From NCBI GenBank assembly GCA_038230335.1, contig JBBRNL010000013.1, forward strand, positions 1 to 64,000: a DNA stretch of 64,000 nucleotides. The letters are read 5' to 3'. Each line of letters opens with the position of its first letter. The stretch's first letter is position 1. A model generated the notes under the pieces. It made no database searches and was not told where the DNA came from. It was given only the letters and a program-made list of their open reading frames with translations. The position numbers and the translations under genes are program-made. Of the stretch, positions 1-8,372 are shown piece by piece. Origin of the DNA: JBBRDU01 sp038230335. GTDB taxonomy: Bacteria > Verrucomicrobiota > Verrucomicrobiia > Chthoniobacterales > UBA10450.

Positions 1-281
1 GAATGGCCTCGTTCCGATACCTCGATGGTCTACTTATGGACCAGGCCTATGCCAGATTTGGTACCACGCTCCGAAGGTGTCTGGCCAGGGTCGCGCGTGA
101 AATTCCAAGCAGCTTCGCCGTCCTCCTTTGGTTGCGATTCGCATGGGACACAGAACGTGAGTTGCGCTGGGTGGGTCTAGGATTACCAAACGACGTGACA
201 ACGTTCGGGCAGGGGGGCTAATGTAAATAGTAGATGCTTGCGCCCGAATAGCGGCGGCAAGAAGCATCGGGGGTTTCTGTT
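1..281. other. No supported gene at left edge
   Basis: I see no reading frame here with recognisable protein sequence, no tRNA and no strong repeat. Short open frames exist on both strands but they look random. The segment may be the distal intergenic region of a gene lying to the left of the window, plus the leader of the small basic protein that starts at 282. Confidence 0.4.
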
Positions 282-599
282 ATGAATCTGAAGAATCTAA
301 ATAAGAAAATTCGGCGTCTCGTGAACAGGATTGAGAAGGACACGAAAAAGCTGGCTAAGTTTCGGATGAAGTTGAACGCGCCGAAGAGGACGAAGCGATC
401 AGCCAAGAAGAATCGGTCGGCGGCGAGGGGCAAACCTGCACAGGCGAAAGCAAGTAACGCAGCCGCGCCGGCGGCGAAAAAGAAGCATACCATCTCTCCC
501 GAACGAAGAGCGCAGTTAGCAGCGGCCATGAATGCCCGCTGGGCCGCGAAGAGAGCCGCTGCGAAAAGTACGGTGTCTTCGTCCGACACTTCGGCTTAG
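282..599 (+). CDS. Small lysine/alanine-rich basic protein
   Basis: This 105-residue protein is strongly basic. Lys and Arg are spread through the whole chain, with an Ala-rich second half. The N-terminal 35 residues can form an amphipathic helix or coiled coil (repeated Lys/Leu/Ile spacing). The C-terminal part carries a motif of the form SPERRAQLAAAMNARWAAKR (about residues 70-90). Similar short motifs occur at the end of small basic proteins in soil bacteria and resemble a nucleic-acid-binding or histone-like tail. The start is the only ATG upstream of the basic stretch. There is no signal peptide and no membrane segment. Function is unknown; DNA or RNA binding is inferred from composition only. 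Confidence 0.6.
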   Translation: MNLKNLNKKIRRLVNRIEKDTKKLAKFRMKLNAPKRTKRSAKKNRSAARGKPAQAKASNAAAPAAKKKHTISPERRAQLAAAMNARWAAKRAAAKSTVSSSDTSA

Positions 600-813
600 C
601 CGATCAACCTGGGACTGCTTCAGTTCCAATCGCCAGAAGTGTCCGTCTGGCGCGTTCGCCAGTGCGAGGGCTCGTCGTCCGGGCGACTGGGCGTTTCATT
701 GCCTTAAAAATCATCGCACCACACAAACTCCCGAAACATGATCGGCGTGAATGCCAGCGGTTCGCGTCGCTGCGAAAATCAACTGAAAACCATTGCCGTT
801 TTTCCGCTTTTCA

Positions 814-2328
814 ATGCATAGTCGGGGCGTGTCGAGCACTGTCGCGATCATCGGAGTGGGCTTCGGGGGCGTGGGCCTGGCAGTCCGGTTGAAGCAAGCC
901 GGGATCGATTTCGTTCTCATCGAAAAGGGGGCGGGTGTCGGCGGCGTCTGGCGCGAAAATACTTATCCCGGCGCGGCCTGTGATGTGCCTTCGCACCTCT
1001 ACTCCTTTTCGTTCGAGCCCAAGCCGGACTGGCCGAGGAAATATGCCGAGCAGCCTCATATTCTCGGTTATCTCGAGCACTGCGCTCAAAAGTACGACCT
1101 GCTGAAACACACGCGCTTCAATACCGAAATCGAGAGCGCCCGCTTCGATGAGGCCCAGGGTCTGTGGACCTTGCGAACCAAGACTGGCGAGGAATTTCAA
1201 ACGCGCGCTCTCGTGACAGCATGCGGACAATTGAACCGTCCTGCGACTCCCACCCTGAAAGGGCTCGAAAATTTTCGCGGCGAAACATTTCATTCTGCGC
1301 TTTGGAAACACGCGGTCGATTTTACCGGGAAACGGGTTGCCGTGGTCGGCACGGGCGCCAGTGCCATTCAGTTTGTTCCGACGGTGGTGGCGAAGGCAGC
1401 GAAGGTGACCCTTTTTCAGCGGAGCCCGCCCTGGGTTATGCCCAAGCCTGATCGGGTTTTTCGGGAGTTCGAAAAGAAGCTCATGCGCTTTTTTCCCGGC
1501 GTCACGTCGCTTTATCGGTTTATCACTTATGTGCGTTGTGAAGCGCGGCTCATCGGTTTTCGAAAGGATTCCTGGATGAACGCCTATGGCGTGCGGACCG
1601 CCCTCCGCCACCTGCGGCAGCAGGTGCCCGATGAGAAGCTCCGCCGTCAGCTAACCCCCGACTACACTTTTGGTTGCAAGCGCGTGCTCATCTCGAACAA
1701 TTATCTGGCGGCCCTGGCCCGCCCGAATGTGTCGGTGGTGACGGACCAGATCGCGGAGGTAAGGGCGGACGCAATTGTCGGCGCGGATGGGCAGGTCTAT
1801 CCGACCGATGTTCTGATTCTCGGCACCGGTTTTCAAGCAACCGATTTCCTGGCTCCGATGCGCGTGACCGGGCGCGATGGCCGGGATTTAAACGAAGCCT
1901 GGCGCGAGGGAGCCGAGGCCTATCTGGGAATGACAATTCCCGGGTTTCCGAATTTCTTTCTTCTCTACGGCCCGAACACGAACCTGGCCCATAACTCGGT
2001 TGTTTATATGATCGAGTCGCAAATTCGCTACATCCTCGGTTGCCTTCGCATCCTGGCTGACCGCCCGGGAGTGTTTCTCGATCTCAAGCCCGATCGCCTG
2101 CGGCGCTTCCAGGAGGAAATGCAAACCCGCCTCGATCAATCGGTCTGGAGCGCGGGCTGCGCGAACTGGTACAAGAACGCGAACGGTCGAATAACGAACA
2201 ACTGGCCGGGCTTTACCTTCGAATATCGCTGGCGCACCCGGGCGCCCGTGCTTGAGGATTACGAACTGACTGAAGGCGGTATCACGGCGGGCGCACGCGG
2301 GTCGAGTGGCAGCCTCGCCAAAGATTGA
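814..2328 (+). CDS. Flavin-containing (Baeyer-Villiger type) monooxygenase
   Basis: This is an FAD- and NADPH-dependent oxygenase of the group that converts ketones to esters or oxidises soft nucleophiles. Visible motifs are an N-terminal Rossmann motif GVGFGG, the GGVW segment and the YPGAACDVPSHLYSFSFEP stretch typical of the family, the fingerprint FRGETFHSALW (consensus FxGxxxHxxxW) and a second dinucleotide motif GTGASA. Length (about 504 residues) fits single-chain BVMOs. I start at the ATG at 814, because an in-frame TTG at 793 would add seven unconvincing residues. A GTG at 829 is also possible. It stands alone on the plus strand, so the substrate cannot be inferred from context. No TM segments are seen; it is probably cytosolic. 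Confidence 0.85.
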   Translation: MHSRGVSSTVAIIGVGFGGVGLAVRLKQAGIDFVLIEKGAGVGGVWRENTYPGAACDVPSHLYSFSFEPKPDWPRKYAEQPHILGYLEHCAQKYDLLKHTRFNTEIESARFDEAQGLWTLRTKTGEEFQTRALVTACGQLNRPATPTLKGLENFRGETFHSALWKHAVDFTGKRVAVVGTGASAIQFVPTVVAKAAKVTLFQRSPPWVMPKPDRVFREFEKKLMRFFPGVTSLYRFITYVRCEARLIGFRKDSWMNAYGVRTALRHLRQQVPDEKLRRQLTPDYTFGCKRVLISNNYLAALARPNVSVVTDQIAEVRADAIVGADGQVYPTDVLILGTGFQATDFLAPMRVTGRDGRDLNEAWREGAEAYLGMTIPGFPNFFLLYGPNTNLAHNSVVYMIESQIRYILGCLRILADRPGVFLDLKPDRLRRFQEEMQTRLDQSVWSAGCANWYKNANGRITNNWPGFTFEYRWRTRAPVLEDYELTEGGITAGARGSSGSLAKD

Positions 2329-2568
2329 CGCCACCGAGCCGGCGCGGGCCGTGTCCTCCAGGCTAAACGGAAAACGGAGCGTTCCAACTCACTCGGTGTT
2401 TCCTAACGATCCCTACGGACCTAACAAATCCCTGCCACCTTGCTCGCCGCACTCTGACATCTTATACGGGGGTTGGGCCTTATTGCATTGACCCTTTCGA
2501 CTCGGTTCGCTAACAAGGTTGTGAACCGTCCTAATTCAATTAAATAAATTTCTGTGAAAAGTGGCCGA

Positions 2569-2584
2569 GTCTCCATGAGGAGAC
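2569..2584 (+). promoter_or_regulatory. Perfect hairpin just upstream of hydrolase start
   Basis: GTCTCC-ATGA-GGAGAC forms a perfect six-base-pair stem with a four-base loop, ending 13 bases before the ATG at 2598. The 3' arm contains GGAG, the likely Shine-Dalgarno sequence. Folding would therefore mask ribosome binding, which suggests translational control. This is inferred from sequence only. Confidence 0.3.
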
Positions 2585-2597
2585 GGGTGGTTACCAC

Positions 2598-3497
2598 ATG
2601 ACGTCCGATTACCCAAAGTTCGAGCAGTGGATCAAAGAGGGAAAGCGCGTTGCCATTGAGCTCGCGTCACGCGACGGCAAAAGCAGGCAAGTGGAGGTGT
2701 TCACGCGCGTTGAAGGTGAGGGGCCGTGGTTGACCTTTCTGCACGGTTTTCCGACGAGTTCGATGGACTGGGCGCGCGTGTTGCCGCTGGTCTCGCAGCG
2801 CTTTCGGGTGCTTTTGTTCGATTTCCCGGGGTTCGGCGACTCCGACAAGCCACCCGATCTCGATTACAGCATTGTCGGTCAGGCCAACTGCGTCGAAGCC
2901 CTCTGGCGAAAACTCGGGATCACGAGCAGCTCTCTCGTGGTTCATGACCTCGGCAGCACGATCGGAGTCGAGGTGCTCTATCGCCTGGCTCAGGGAACCT
3001 TGTGCGCCGAGATCCCGCGCATGATCATCATGAACTCGGCCATTTATCCCGAGGCCTACCGACCGTTAGTCTCCCAGCGCTTGCTCCTCAATCCTTTGAC
3101 CGGGCCTCTGTTCAGTCGCCTGGTGAACTGGACCATCTTCCGTCGCCAGTACCGCTCAGTCTTCTCCGAGAACCGAGTGCCTTCCGACGGAGAGTTTGCG
3201 GAGAACTGGAAGGCAATCGTGCATCGCAATGGCAAGCGGAACTTTCACCATTGCATCCAGTACATCAACGAGCGCATCGGGCAACGCGAGCGGTGGGAGC
3301 CGGTGGTGGAGAAAACGAAAGTGCCGATCCGTTACGTCTGGGGAATGCTCGATCCGATCGAGGGCGCCATTATGCTCAAGGTGATGAAGCAGCGGATGCC
3401 CGGACTCGATGTGCGGGAGATCGCGGACGTCGGGCACGTTCCGCAGCTCGAGGTTCCCGAGATTGTCGCGGAGGAGATCCTGAAGCTTCGCGCCTGA
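2598..3497 (+). CDS. Alpha/beta hydrolase, MEST (PEG1)-like
   Basis: This 299-residue protein has the alpha/beta hydrolase fold. The oxyanion segment HGFPTSSMDW and the following DFPGFGDSDKP are followed by HDLGS, where Asp replaces the usual Ser nucleophile as in epoxide hydrolases and haloalkane dehalogenases. The acid and base lie in WGMLDP and DVGHVPQLEVP. The combination HGFPTSS, YSIVGQAN, VLYR and IQYINER closely follows the animal imprinted protein MEST/PEG1 and its bacterial relatives, more than classical dehalogenases. The substrate is unknown. There is no signal peptide, so it is probably cytosolic. It is transcribed alone, with a hairpin in its leader, and the RND pump genes follow in the same direction after 185 bases. 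Confidence 0.8.
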   Translation: MTSDYPKFEQWIKEGKRVAIELASRDGKSRQVEVFTRVEGEGPWLTFLHGFPTSSMDWARVLPLVSQRFRVLLFDFPGFGDSDKPPDLDYSIVGQANCVEALWRKLGITSSSLVVHDLGSTIGVEVLYRLAQGTLCAEIPRMIIMNSAIYPEAYRPLVSQRLLLNPLTGPLFSRLVNWTIFRRQYRSVFSENRVPSDGEFAENWKAIVHRNGKRNFHHCIQYINERIGQRERWEPVVEKTKVPIRYVWGMLDPIEGAIMLKVMKQRMPGLDVREIADVGHVPQLEVPEIVAEEILKLRA

Positions 3498-3682
3498 GCG
3501 GCCCCCGCGGATTCGATTCGCTTGATGACGGCTCGATTTCAGAGCCGACAAGCATAGCGAGTCACGAGTAGTAAGGCGTTGCATTCGAGGGAAGGATGGC
3601 TCGCCGAATAACGGGTGGTTTAAGGCGCCTAAGCTCTTCAATTTCGCACTCCGGCCGCGCGGCGGCATCCTGGAATTAGCGA

Positions 3683-4816
3683 TTGAACTGTTTATCCGGG
3701 GCGCCCATCATCCGAAGAATTCTCGTGCCTTTTTTAATTGTTTCACTTTTCTCGTTGGTCTCCCTGCTGTTGCTCTCCGGGTGCCAAAAACCCACGGTAG
3801 CGACAGGACCGGAGAAAACGATCGTTGGCACGCACCGCGCCGAAGCTCTCGGCAGTGCCGGCCTGGCCGGTTCGAATCCGGAGTACATCGGAACGGTTCG
3901 CGCGGGTGAAGAAACGGACTTTAGTTTCAAAGTTGGAGGGATTCTGGAGTTGATCGGACCAAAACCGCTTGGTGATTGGGATGAAGGAACCGCGGTCAAG
4001 GCGGGCAGCATCCTGGCGCGTCTGCAACAAGGCGATTTCAAGAATGGCCTGGCCACGGCGAAGGCGGCGGCCGAACTCGCCAGCAACAACAACGCCCGCC
4101 TGCAAAAGCTCCTCGCGGACAAGGTTGTCTCCAAACAGGAAGTAGACAAGGCGAAAGCGGACGCCGCCACGGCGGAAGCACAGCTCCGGCAAGGCGAACA
4201 AAACCTTCGCGACTCCGAATTGCGCGCCCCGTGGGACGGAGTGGTGTTCAAGCGGTATGCAAATTCGGGCGAAACTGTTGGCGCGGGCAAACCGGTCCTG
4301 CGCTTCGGCGATATTCGTACGATGTCGGTGGAGCTCGGCGTGCCGGATCGGCTGGTGGGCTTGTTCGCGGTGGAAAAGGAAATCGATGTGGACATCTCCG
4401 CCCTGCCCGGGCGTCCGGCTTTTCCCGGAAAGATTTCAGAAGTCGGTGTGGCCGCAAGCAACGCCGGCCGGCTTTATCGAGTAGTCATCAAGGTGGCGAA
4501 CCCGGACGGCGCCATCAAATCGGGAATGACCGCGACGGTCAAAGCGGGCAGCGTCATCGCATCGGTCGCCGGTCAGGTTTTAGTTCCGCTTTCGGCGGTG
4601 ATCGCGCCATCCTCTCCCGGGTCCGGGGAGGCCAAGCCGCAAACACAACTCGCCGTGTTTGTCGTGAACGAAGGCAAGGTCTCGCAGCGCCTCGTGAAAA
4701 CGGGGGACATAGTGGCCAGTTCCATCATTGTCACAGAGGGACTCAAGCCTAACGAAGAGGTCGTCACGAAGGGGACGAGCCTCCTTTATGACGGCGCGCC
4801 CGTGGAAGTGCGCTAA
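3683..4816 (+). CDS. RND efflux periplasmic adaptor (HlyD/AcrA family) lipoprotein
   Basis: This is the membrane-fusion subunit of a tripartite RND pump. The N-terminus has a hydrophobic signal ending in a lipobox LSGC (Cys near residue 34 from the chosen start), so the mature protein should be lipid-anchored. A split lipoyl/barrel-sandwich domain flanks an alpha-helical hairpin (about residues 110-170, rich in Ala/Lys/Gln). Beta-barrel and membrane-proximal segments follow, with LRAPWDGVVFKR and SGETVGAGKPVLRFGD as family landmarks. The start is uncertain: 3683 is a TTG that gives a basic n-region, and a GTG at 3725 would leave almost no n-region. The permease gene follows 20 bases downstream, so the two form an operon. 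No outer-membrane TolC partner is seen nearby. Confidence 0.85.
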   Translation: MNCLSGAPIIRRILVPFLIVSLFSLVSLLLLSGCQKPTVATGPEKTIVGTHRAEALGSAGLAGSNPEYIGTVRAGEETDFSFKVGGILELIGPKPLGDWDEGTAVKAGSILARLQQGDFKNGLATAKAAAELASNNNARLQKLLADKVVSKQEVDKAKADAATAEAQLRQGEQNLRDSELRAPWDGVVFKRYANSGETVGAGKPVLRFGDIRTMSVELGVPDRLVGLFAVEKEIDVDISALPGRPAFPGKISEVGVAASNAGRLYRVVIKVANPDGAIKSGMTATVKAGSVIASVAGQVLVPLSAVIAPSSPGSGEAKPQTQLAVFVVNEGKVSQRLVKTGDIVASSIIVTEGLKPNEEVVTKGTSLLYDGAPVEVR

Positions 4817-4836
4817 TTCACGCGCGTTCGCAAGGC

Positions 4837-7800
4837 ATGTCTCATCAGCCTTCAGCCGAGATCAAAGCGGGCGGGTTGGCGCAATACTGCGTCACGAATC
4901 GAGGGGTGGCGTGGACGGCACTGGTGGTCGTGCTCATTTGGGGCGCTGTCTCCTTTACCAAGCTTGGCCAGCAGGAAGATCCTTCGTTTCCACAGCGGAA
5001 CGGTTTGCTCGTGACCCAGTTTCCGGGCGCGACTGCTTCGAAAGTCGAGGAGCTGGTGACCAAGGCCGTGGAGCGAAAGGTCTCCGAGATGGAATCAGTC
5101 GAGGAAATCAAGTCGCGATCCCGGCCCGGCCTTTCGACCTTGAACATCAAACTGCGTTCCAGTTCGTACGCCGAGATGGAGCTGCAGTGGGAGAAACTGC
5201 GGGCCAAGGTGCGAGAGATCCGATTGCCAGAGGGTTGTTCCCAGCCATTTTTATCATCCGATTTCGGAGCCACCATCACCTTGCTTTTCGGGCTGACCAG
5301 TCCGCCGGCGAGCGAAGCGGAGTGCATCGCGCGGGCGAATCTCATTCGCCAGCAACTAATCGAACTGCGCGGCGGAAAGGCGGCGGTCAATCACGCCGCA
5401 GTCGTGGCATTTTTTCCGACGGGTGTGGCGCAAAGCTACCGCGAATTTCTCGGCCGGCGTTTCAAGACCTCCCTCGAAGCGACCGGCCTGGCGACCGAGG
5501 TTCAGATTCGCCAGGGACATTCTTTTATCATGGCCGAGATGACCACCTTGGCCAGTCGGCAGGAGCTCCAGGACTTTATTGCCGGATTTACCCGTAGCGT
5601 CACCGGGACTGATCAGGAAAATCATCCTGATTTTACGAGTCCGATTCTTTTGATGGCAGAAGAAGACCCGTTGGCGCAGGTGCGCGCGACGGCGCCGCCG
5701 CGCTATAGCTACCGGACCCTCGCGGATGCGGAGGAAAGTTTTGAGGACGATCTCAAGCAGGTCGAAAGCGTCGGCAAGGTGACCCGCATCGGAATCGTGC
5801 CGGAAACGGTTTACCTTCTCTACTCCTCGGCGAGCACGGCTGGGTATGGACTGGCCCCCGATGCGATCGCGAAAGCGATCTCGGAGCGGAACGCGATCAT
5901 CCCAGGAGGGACTTTACGTACGGAGGGACAGAACTTTCCGGTGCAGCTATCGGGCGAATTTCATAGCGAGGACGAGGTGCTGGGCAGCGTGGTTGGCGTC
6001 GGCAAAGCCCAGGCGCCGGTTTATTTGCGTGATTTGTTCGAGGTGCGCCGGATGTATGAAGCGCCCATTCCATTTCAGGTGGATGTGTTCGCACGGAAGA
6101 AGCCGGATGCGCCGTTGCTCGGACAGCGTGCCGTGATGGTGGCAGTCGAAATGAAGCCCGGTAACATCATGGGGCATTTTAATGAGGAGGTGCAGGAGGT
6201 GGCCGCGAAGTTGCGGTCGCGTCTGCCCGAGGGCCTGGAAATCCAGACACTTTCGAATCAGCCGGCCGCCGTGGAGCATCGCCTTCATCACTTTATTCGC
6301 TCCTTCATCGAAGCGGTTCTCATCGTCATCCTGGTGGCCCTGTTGCTGATGGATTGGCGCTCGGCGCTGGTGGTGGCGACCGCGATTCCATTGACCGTGG
6401 CGATGACCCTGGGCGGGATGAATCTGTTTGGTATTCAACTGCACCAGATCTCGATCGCGGCTCTCATCATCGCGCTCGGAATGCTGGTGGACGACCCGGT
6501 CGTCGCCTCCGATGCGATCAACCGAGAATTGCACCATGGTGAGCCGCGGCAGCGCGCCTCCTGGATCGGACCGTTTCGGATGCGGCGGGCCATTCTTTTC
6601 GGAACGCTCATTAATATAGTGGCCTTCCTTCCCCTCATGTTGCTTCCCGGCGAGGTCGGCATGTTTATCTTCAGCATCCCCGCCGTGGTGACGATGGCGT
6701 TAATTGCATCCCGGATTGTCTCGATGACTTTCATCCCGCTCCTGAGCTATTACCTCTTGCGTGGACAGAAAGGGCTGGAAGAAGGCGGCGAAGTCCGACG
6801 ATTTCCCTTGTTCCGGCTGATCGATCTTGGGTTGAACGCGGCCCTGCCTCGTTACCGCAGAGGGTTGGAATTAGCCCTGAAGCGTCCCTGGCTTATTATC
6901 GGCCTCACCTATGGTCTGCTGTTCCTGAGTTTTGGCCTCACGCGATTTTTCGGAACACAATTTTTTCCGCCCGCCGAGCGCAATCAGATGCTGGTCGATA
7001 TCGAACTGCCGGCCACGGCCTCGCTCACAAGCACACGACAGACGACCGACCTCGTGATGTCGCTCTTGAAACAGCACGACGAAATCGTCAGTGCGGCCCT
7101 TTTCACGGGAGGGACTGCCCCGCGCTTCTATTACAACATCGAGCCAAAGCCGCCCGCGAATAATATTGCACAGGTTCTGATCAATACGCGCACGCAGGAC
7201 GACGTGCCCCCGCTTCTAGTCAAGCTCCGGACGGAACTGGACGATCAAGTCGCGGGCGCGCGTTGCATCGTCAAGCAGCTCGAGCAGGGACCACCTATCG
7301 GAGCACCGATTCAAGTGCGTCTCAGTGGTGAAAATCTGGATGTTTTACGCGGCCTCGTCGACCAGGCAGCGGCTGCGGTGCGCAGGGCCGGCGGTTATCA
7401 TGTGTTCGACGATCTCGGTTTTCGAACACCGAACATTTCCATCGATGTCGATCAGGACCGCGCTAATTCGCTGGGCATTACCAATCAACAGATCGGGCAA
7501 ATCTCGCAAGCCGCCTTTGGCGGACTTCAGATCACGGAATTGCGGGAGGGCAATCATATCATTCCCGTGGTGGTGCGCCTGCGCATCGAGGAACGGAACG
7601 AGGCGGAAAAAATCCGCGCCCTTTACGTGCACAGTGCCACGAACCAGCCGGTTCCGTTTACCAGTTTCGCCGAGATCAGCGTAGCGCCGGAATTCACCAT
7701 TATTCCGCATTACAACCAGCTTCGCGCGGTGACGGTGAATTCCTACGCACCCGCCGGCGAACTTTCTTCCGCCATTCTCGCGCGAGCGCGGCCGGCACTC

Positions 7801-8364
7801 GACGGGATCAATTTACCTCCCGGGTATAACCTTGAGATCGCCGGAGAGGATAAAGAGCTGAAAAAGGGACAGGCCGACATGGGTGGCGTGATGGTGATTT
7901 CCCTGATCCTGATCGCCCTGGCCATGGTTCTGCAGTTTAACTCTGTCTCGAAAGCTGTGGTCGTCCTGCTGACGGTTCCGCTGGGATTGATCGGGGCATT
8001 TTCCGGCCTGGCCCTGACGCATTCGCCGCTCGGTTTCATGGCGTTGCTCGGCATCGTTAGTCTGGCGGGCGTGATTGTGAGTCACATCATTGTGCTCAGT
8101 GACTTCATCGAAGAAGCGCGGGCGGAAGGCGTTCCGTTGGAGCAGGCACTGATTCAGGCTGGCCTCGTGCGGCTGCGCGCCGTACTCGTGACCGTGCTGG
8201 CCACGGTGGGCGGACTACTTCCTCTCTTCCTGACTGGCGGCGCGCTCTGGCATCCGCTGACCGCGGTTCACATCTTCGGCCTGCTTCTCGCCACAGTCCT
8301 GACGCTCGTGCTCCTGCCCGTACTTTATTTCGTCTTCTGCGCCCGGCTGAAGTGGATCAAGTAA
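4837..8364 (+). CDS. RND efflux permease (AcrB/MexF superfamily)
   Basis: This large proton-driven transporter of 1,175 residues has the twelve-TM RND layout: an N-terminal TM, a big periplasmic porter domain, a central TM bundle, a second porter domain and a C-terminal bundle. The TM4 aspartate pair of the proton relay is visible as GMLVDDPVV (Asp552-Asp553). The N-terminal segment EDPSFPQRNGLLVTQFPGA corresponds to the usual EDP...ISVQTYPGA region of the family. It is somewhat longer than AcrB (about 1,050 residues). It forms an operon with the adaptor gene 20 bases upstream. Its 3' end converges on the cytochrome gene with only eight bases between stops. The substrate range, drug versus metal, cannot be read. 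It lacks the Met/Glu pattern that would favour a metal pump, so HAE1-type is more likely. Confidence 0.9.
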   Translation: MSHQPSAEIKAGGLAQYCVTNRGVAWTALVVVLIWGAVSFTKLGQQEDPSFPQRNGLLVTQFPGATASKVEELVTKAVERKVSEMESVEEIKSRSRPGLSTLNIKLRSSSYAEMELQWEKLRAKVREIRLPEGCSQPFLSSDFGATITLLFGLTSPPASEAECIARANLIRQQLIELRGGKAAVNHAAVVAFFPTGVAQSYREFLGRRFKTSLEATGLATEVQIRQGHSFIMAEMTTLASRQELQDFIAGFTRSVTGTDQENHPDFTSPILLMAEEDPLAQVRATAPPRYSYRTLADAEESFEDDLKQVESVGKVTRIGIVPETVYLLYSSASTAGYGLAPDAIAKAISERNAIIPGGTLRTEGQNFPVQLSGEFHSEDEVLGSVVGVGKAQAPVYLRDLFEVRRMYEAPIPFQVDVFARKKPDAPLLGQRAVMVAVEMKPGNIMGHFNEEVQEVAAKLRSRLPEGLEIQTLSNQPAAVEHRLHHFIRSFIEAVLIVILVALLLMDWRSALVVATAIPLTVAMTLGGMNLFGIQLHQISIAALIIALGMLVDDPVVASDAINRELHHGEPRQRASWIGPFRMRRAILFGTLINIVAFLPLMLLPGEVGMFIFSIPAVVTMALIASRIVSMTFIPLLSYYLLRGQKGLEEGGEVRRFPLFRLIDLGLNAALPRYRRGLELALKRPWLIIGLTYGLLFLSFGLTRFFGTQFFPPAERNQMLVDIELPATASLTSTRQTTDLVMSLLKQHDEIVSAALFTGGTAPRFYYNIEPKPPANNIAQVLINTRTQDDVPPLLVKLRTELDDQVAGARCIVKQLEQGPPIGAPIQVRLSGENLDVLRGLVDQAAAAVRRAGGYHVFDDLGFRTPNISIDVDQDRANSLGITNQQIGQISQAAFGGLQITELREGNHIIPVVVRLRIEERNEAEKIRALYVHSATNQPVPFTSFAEISVAPEFTIIPHYNQLRAVTVNSYAPAGELSSAILARARPALDGINLPPGYNLEIAGEDKELKKGQADMGGVMVISLILIALAMVLQFNSVSKAVVVLLTVPLGLIGAFSGLALTHSPLGFMALLGIVSLAGVIVSHIIVLSDFIEEARAEGVPLEQALIQAGLVRLRAVLVTVLATVGGLLPLFLTGGALWHPLTAVHIFGLLLATVLTLVLLPVLYFVFCARLKWIK

Positions 8365-8372
8365 TCTCCCCG

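Noticed and set aside
811..1611. Long open frame antisense to the flavin monooxygenase
   Set aside because: The plus-strand protein has clear family motifs; the antisense frame has composition expected from GC-rich mirror reading and no recognisable motif.
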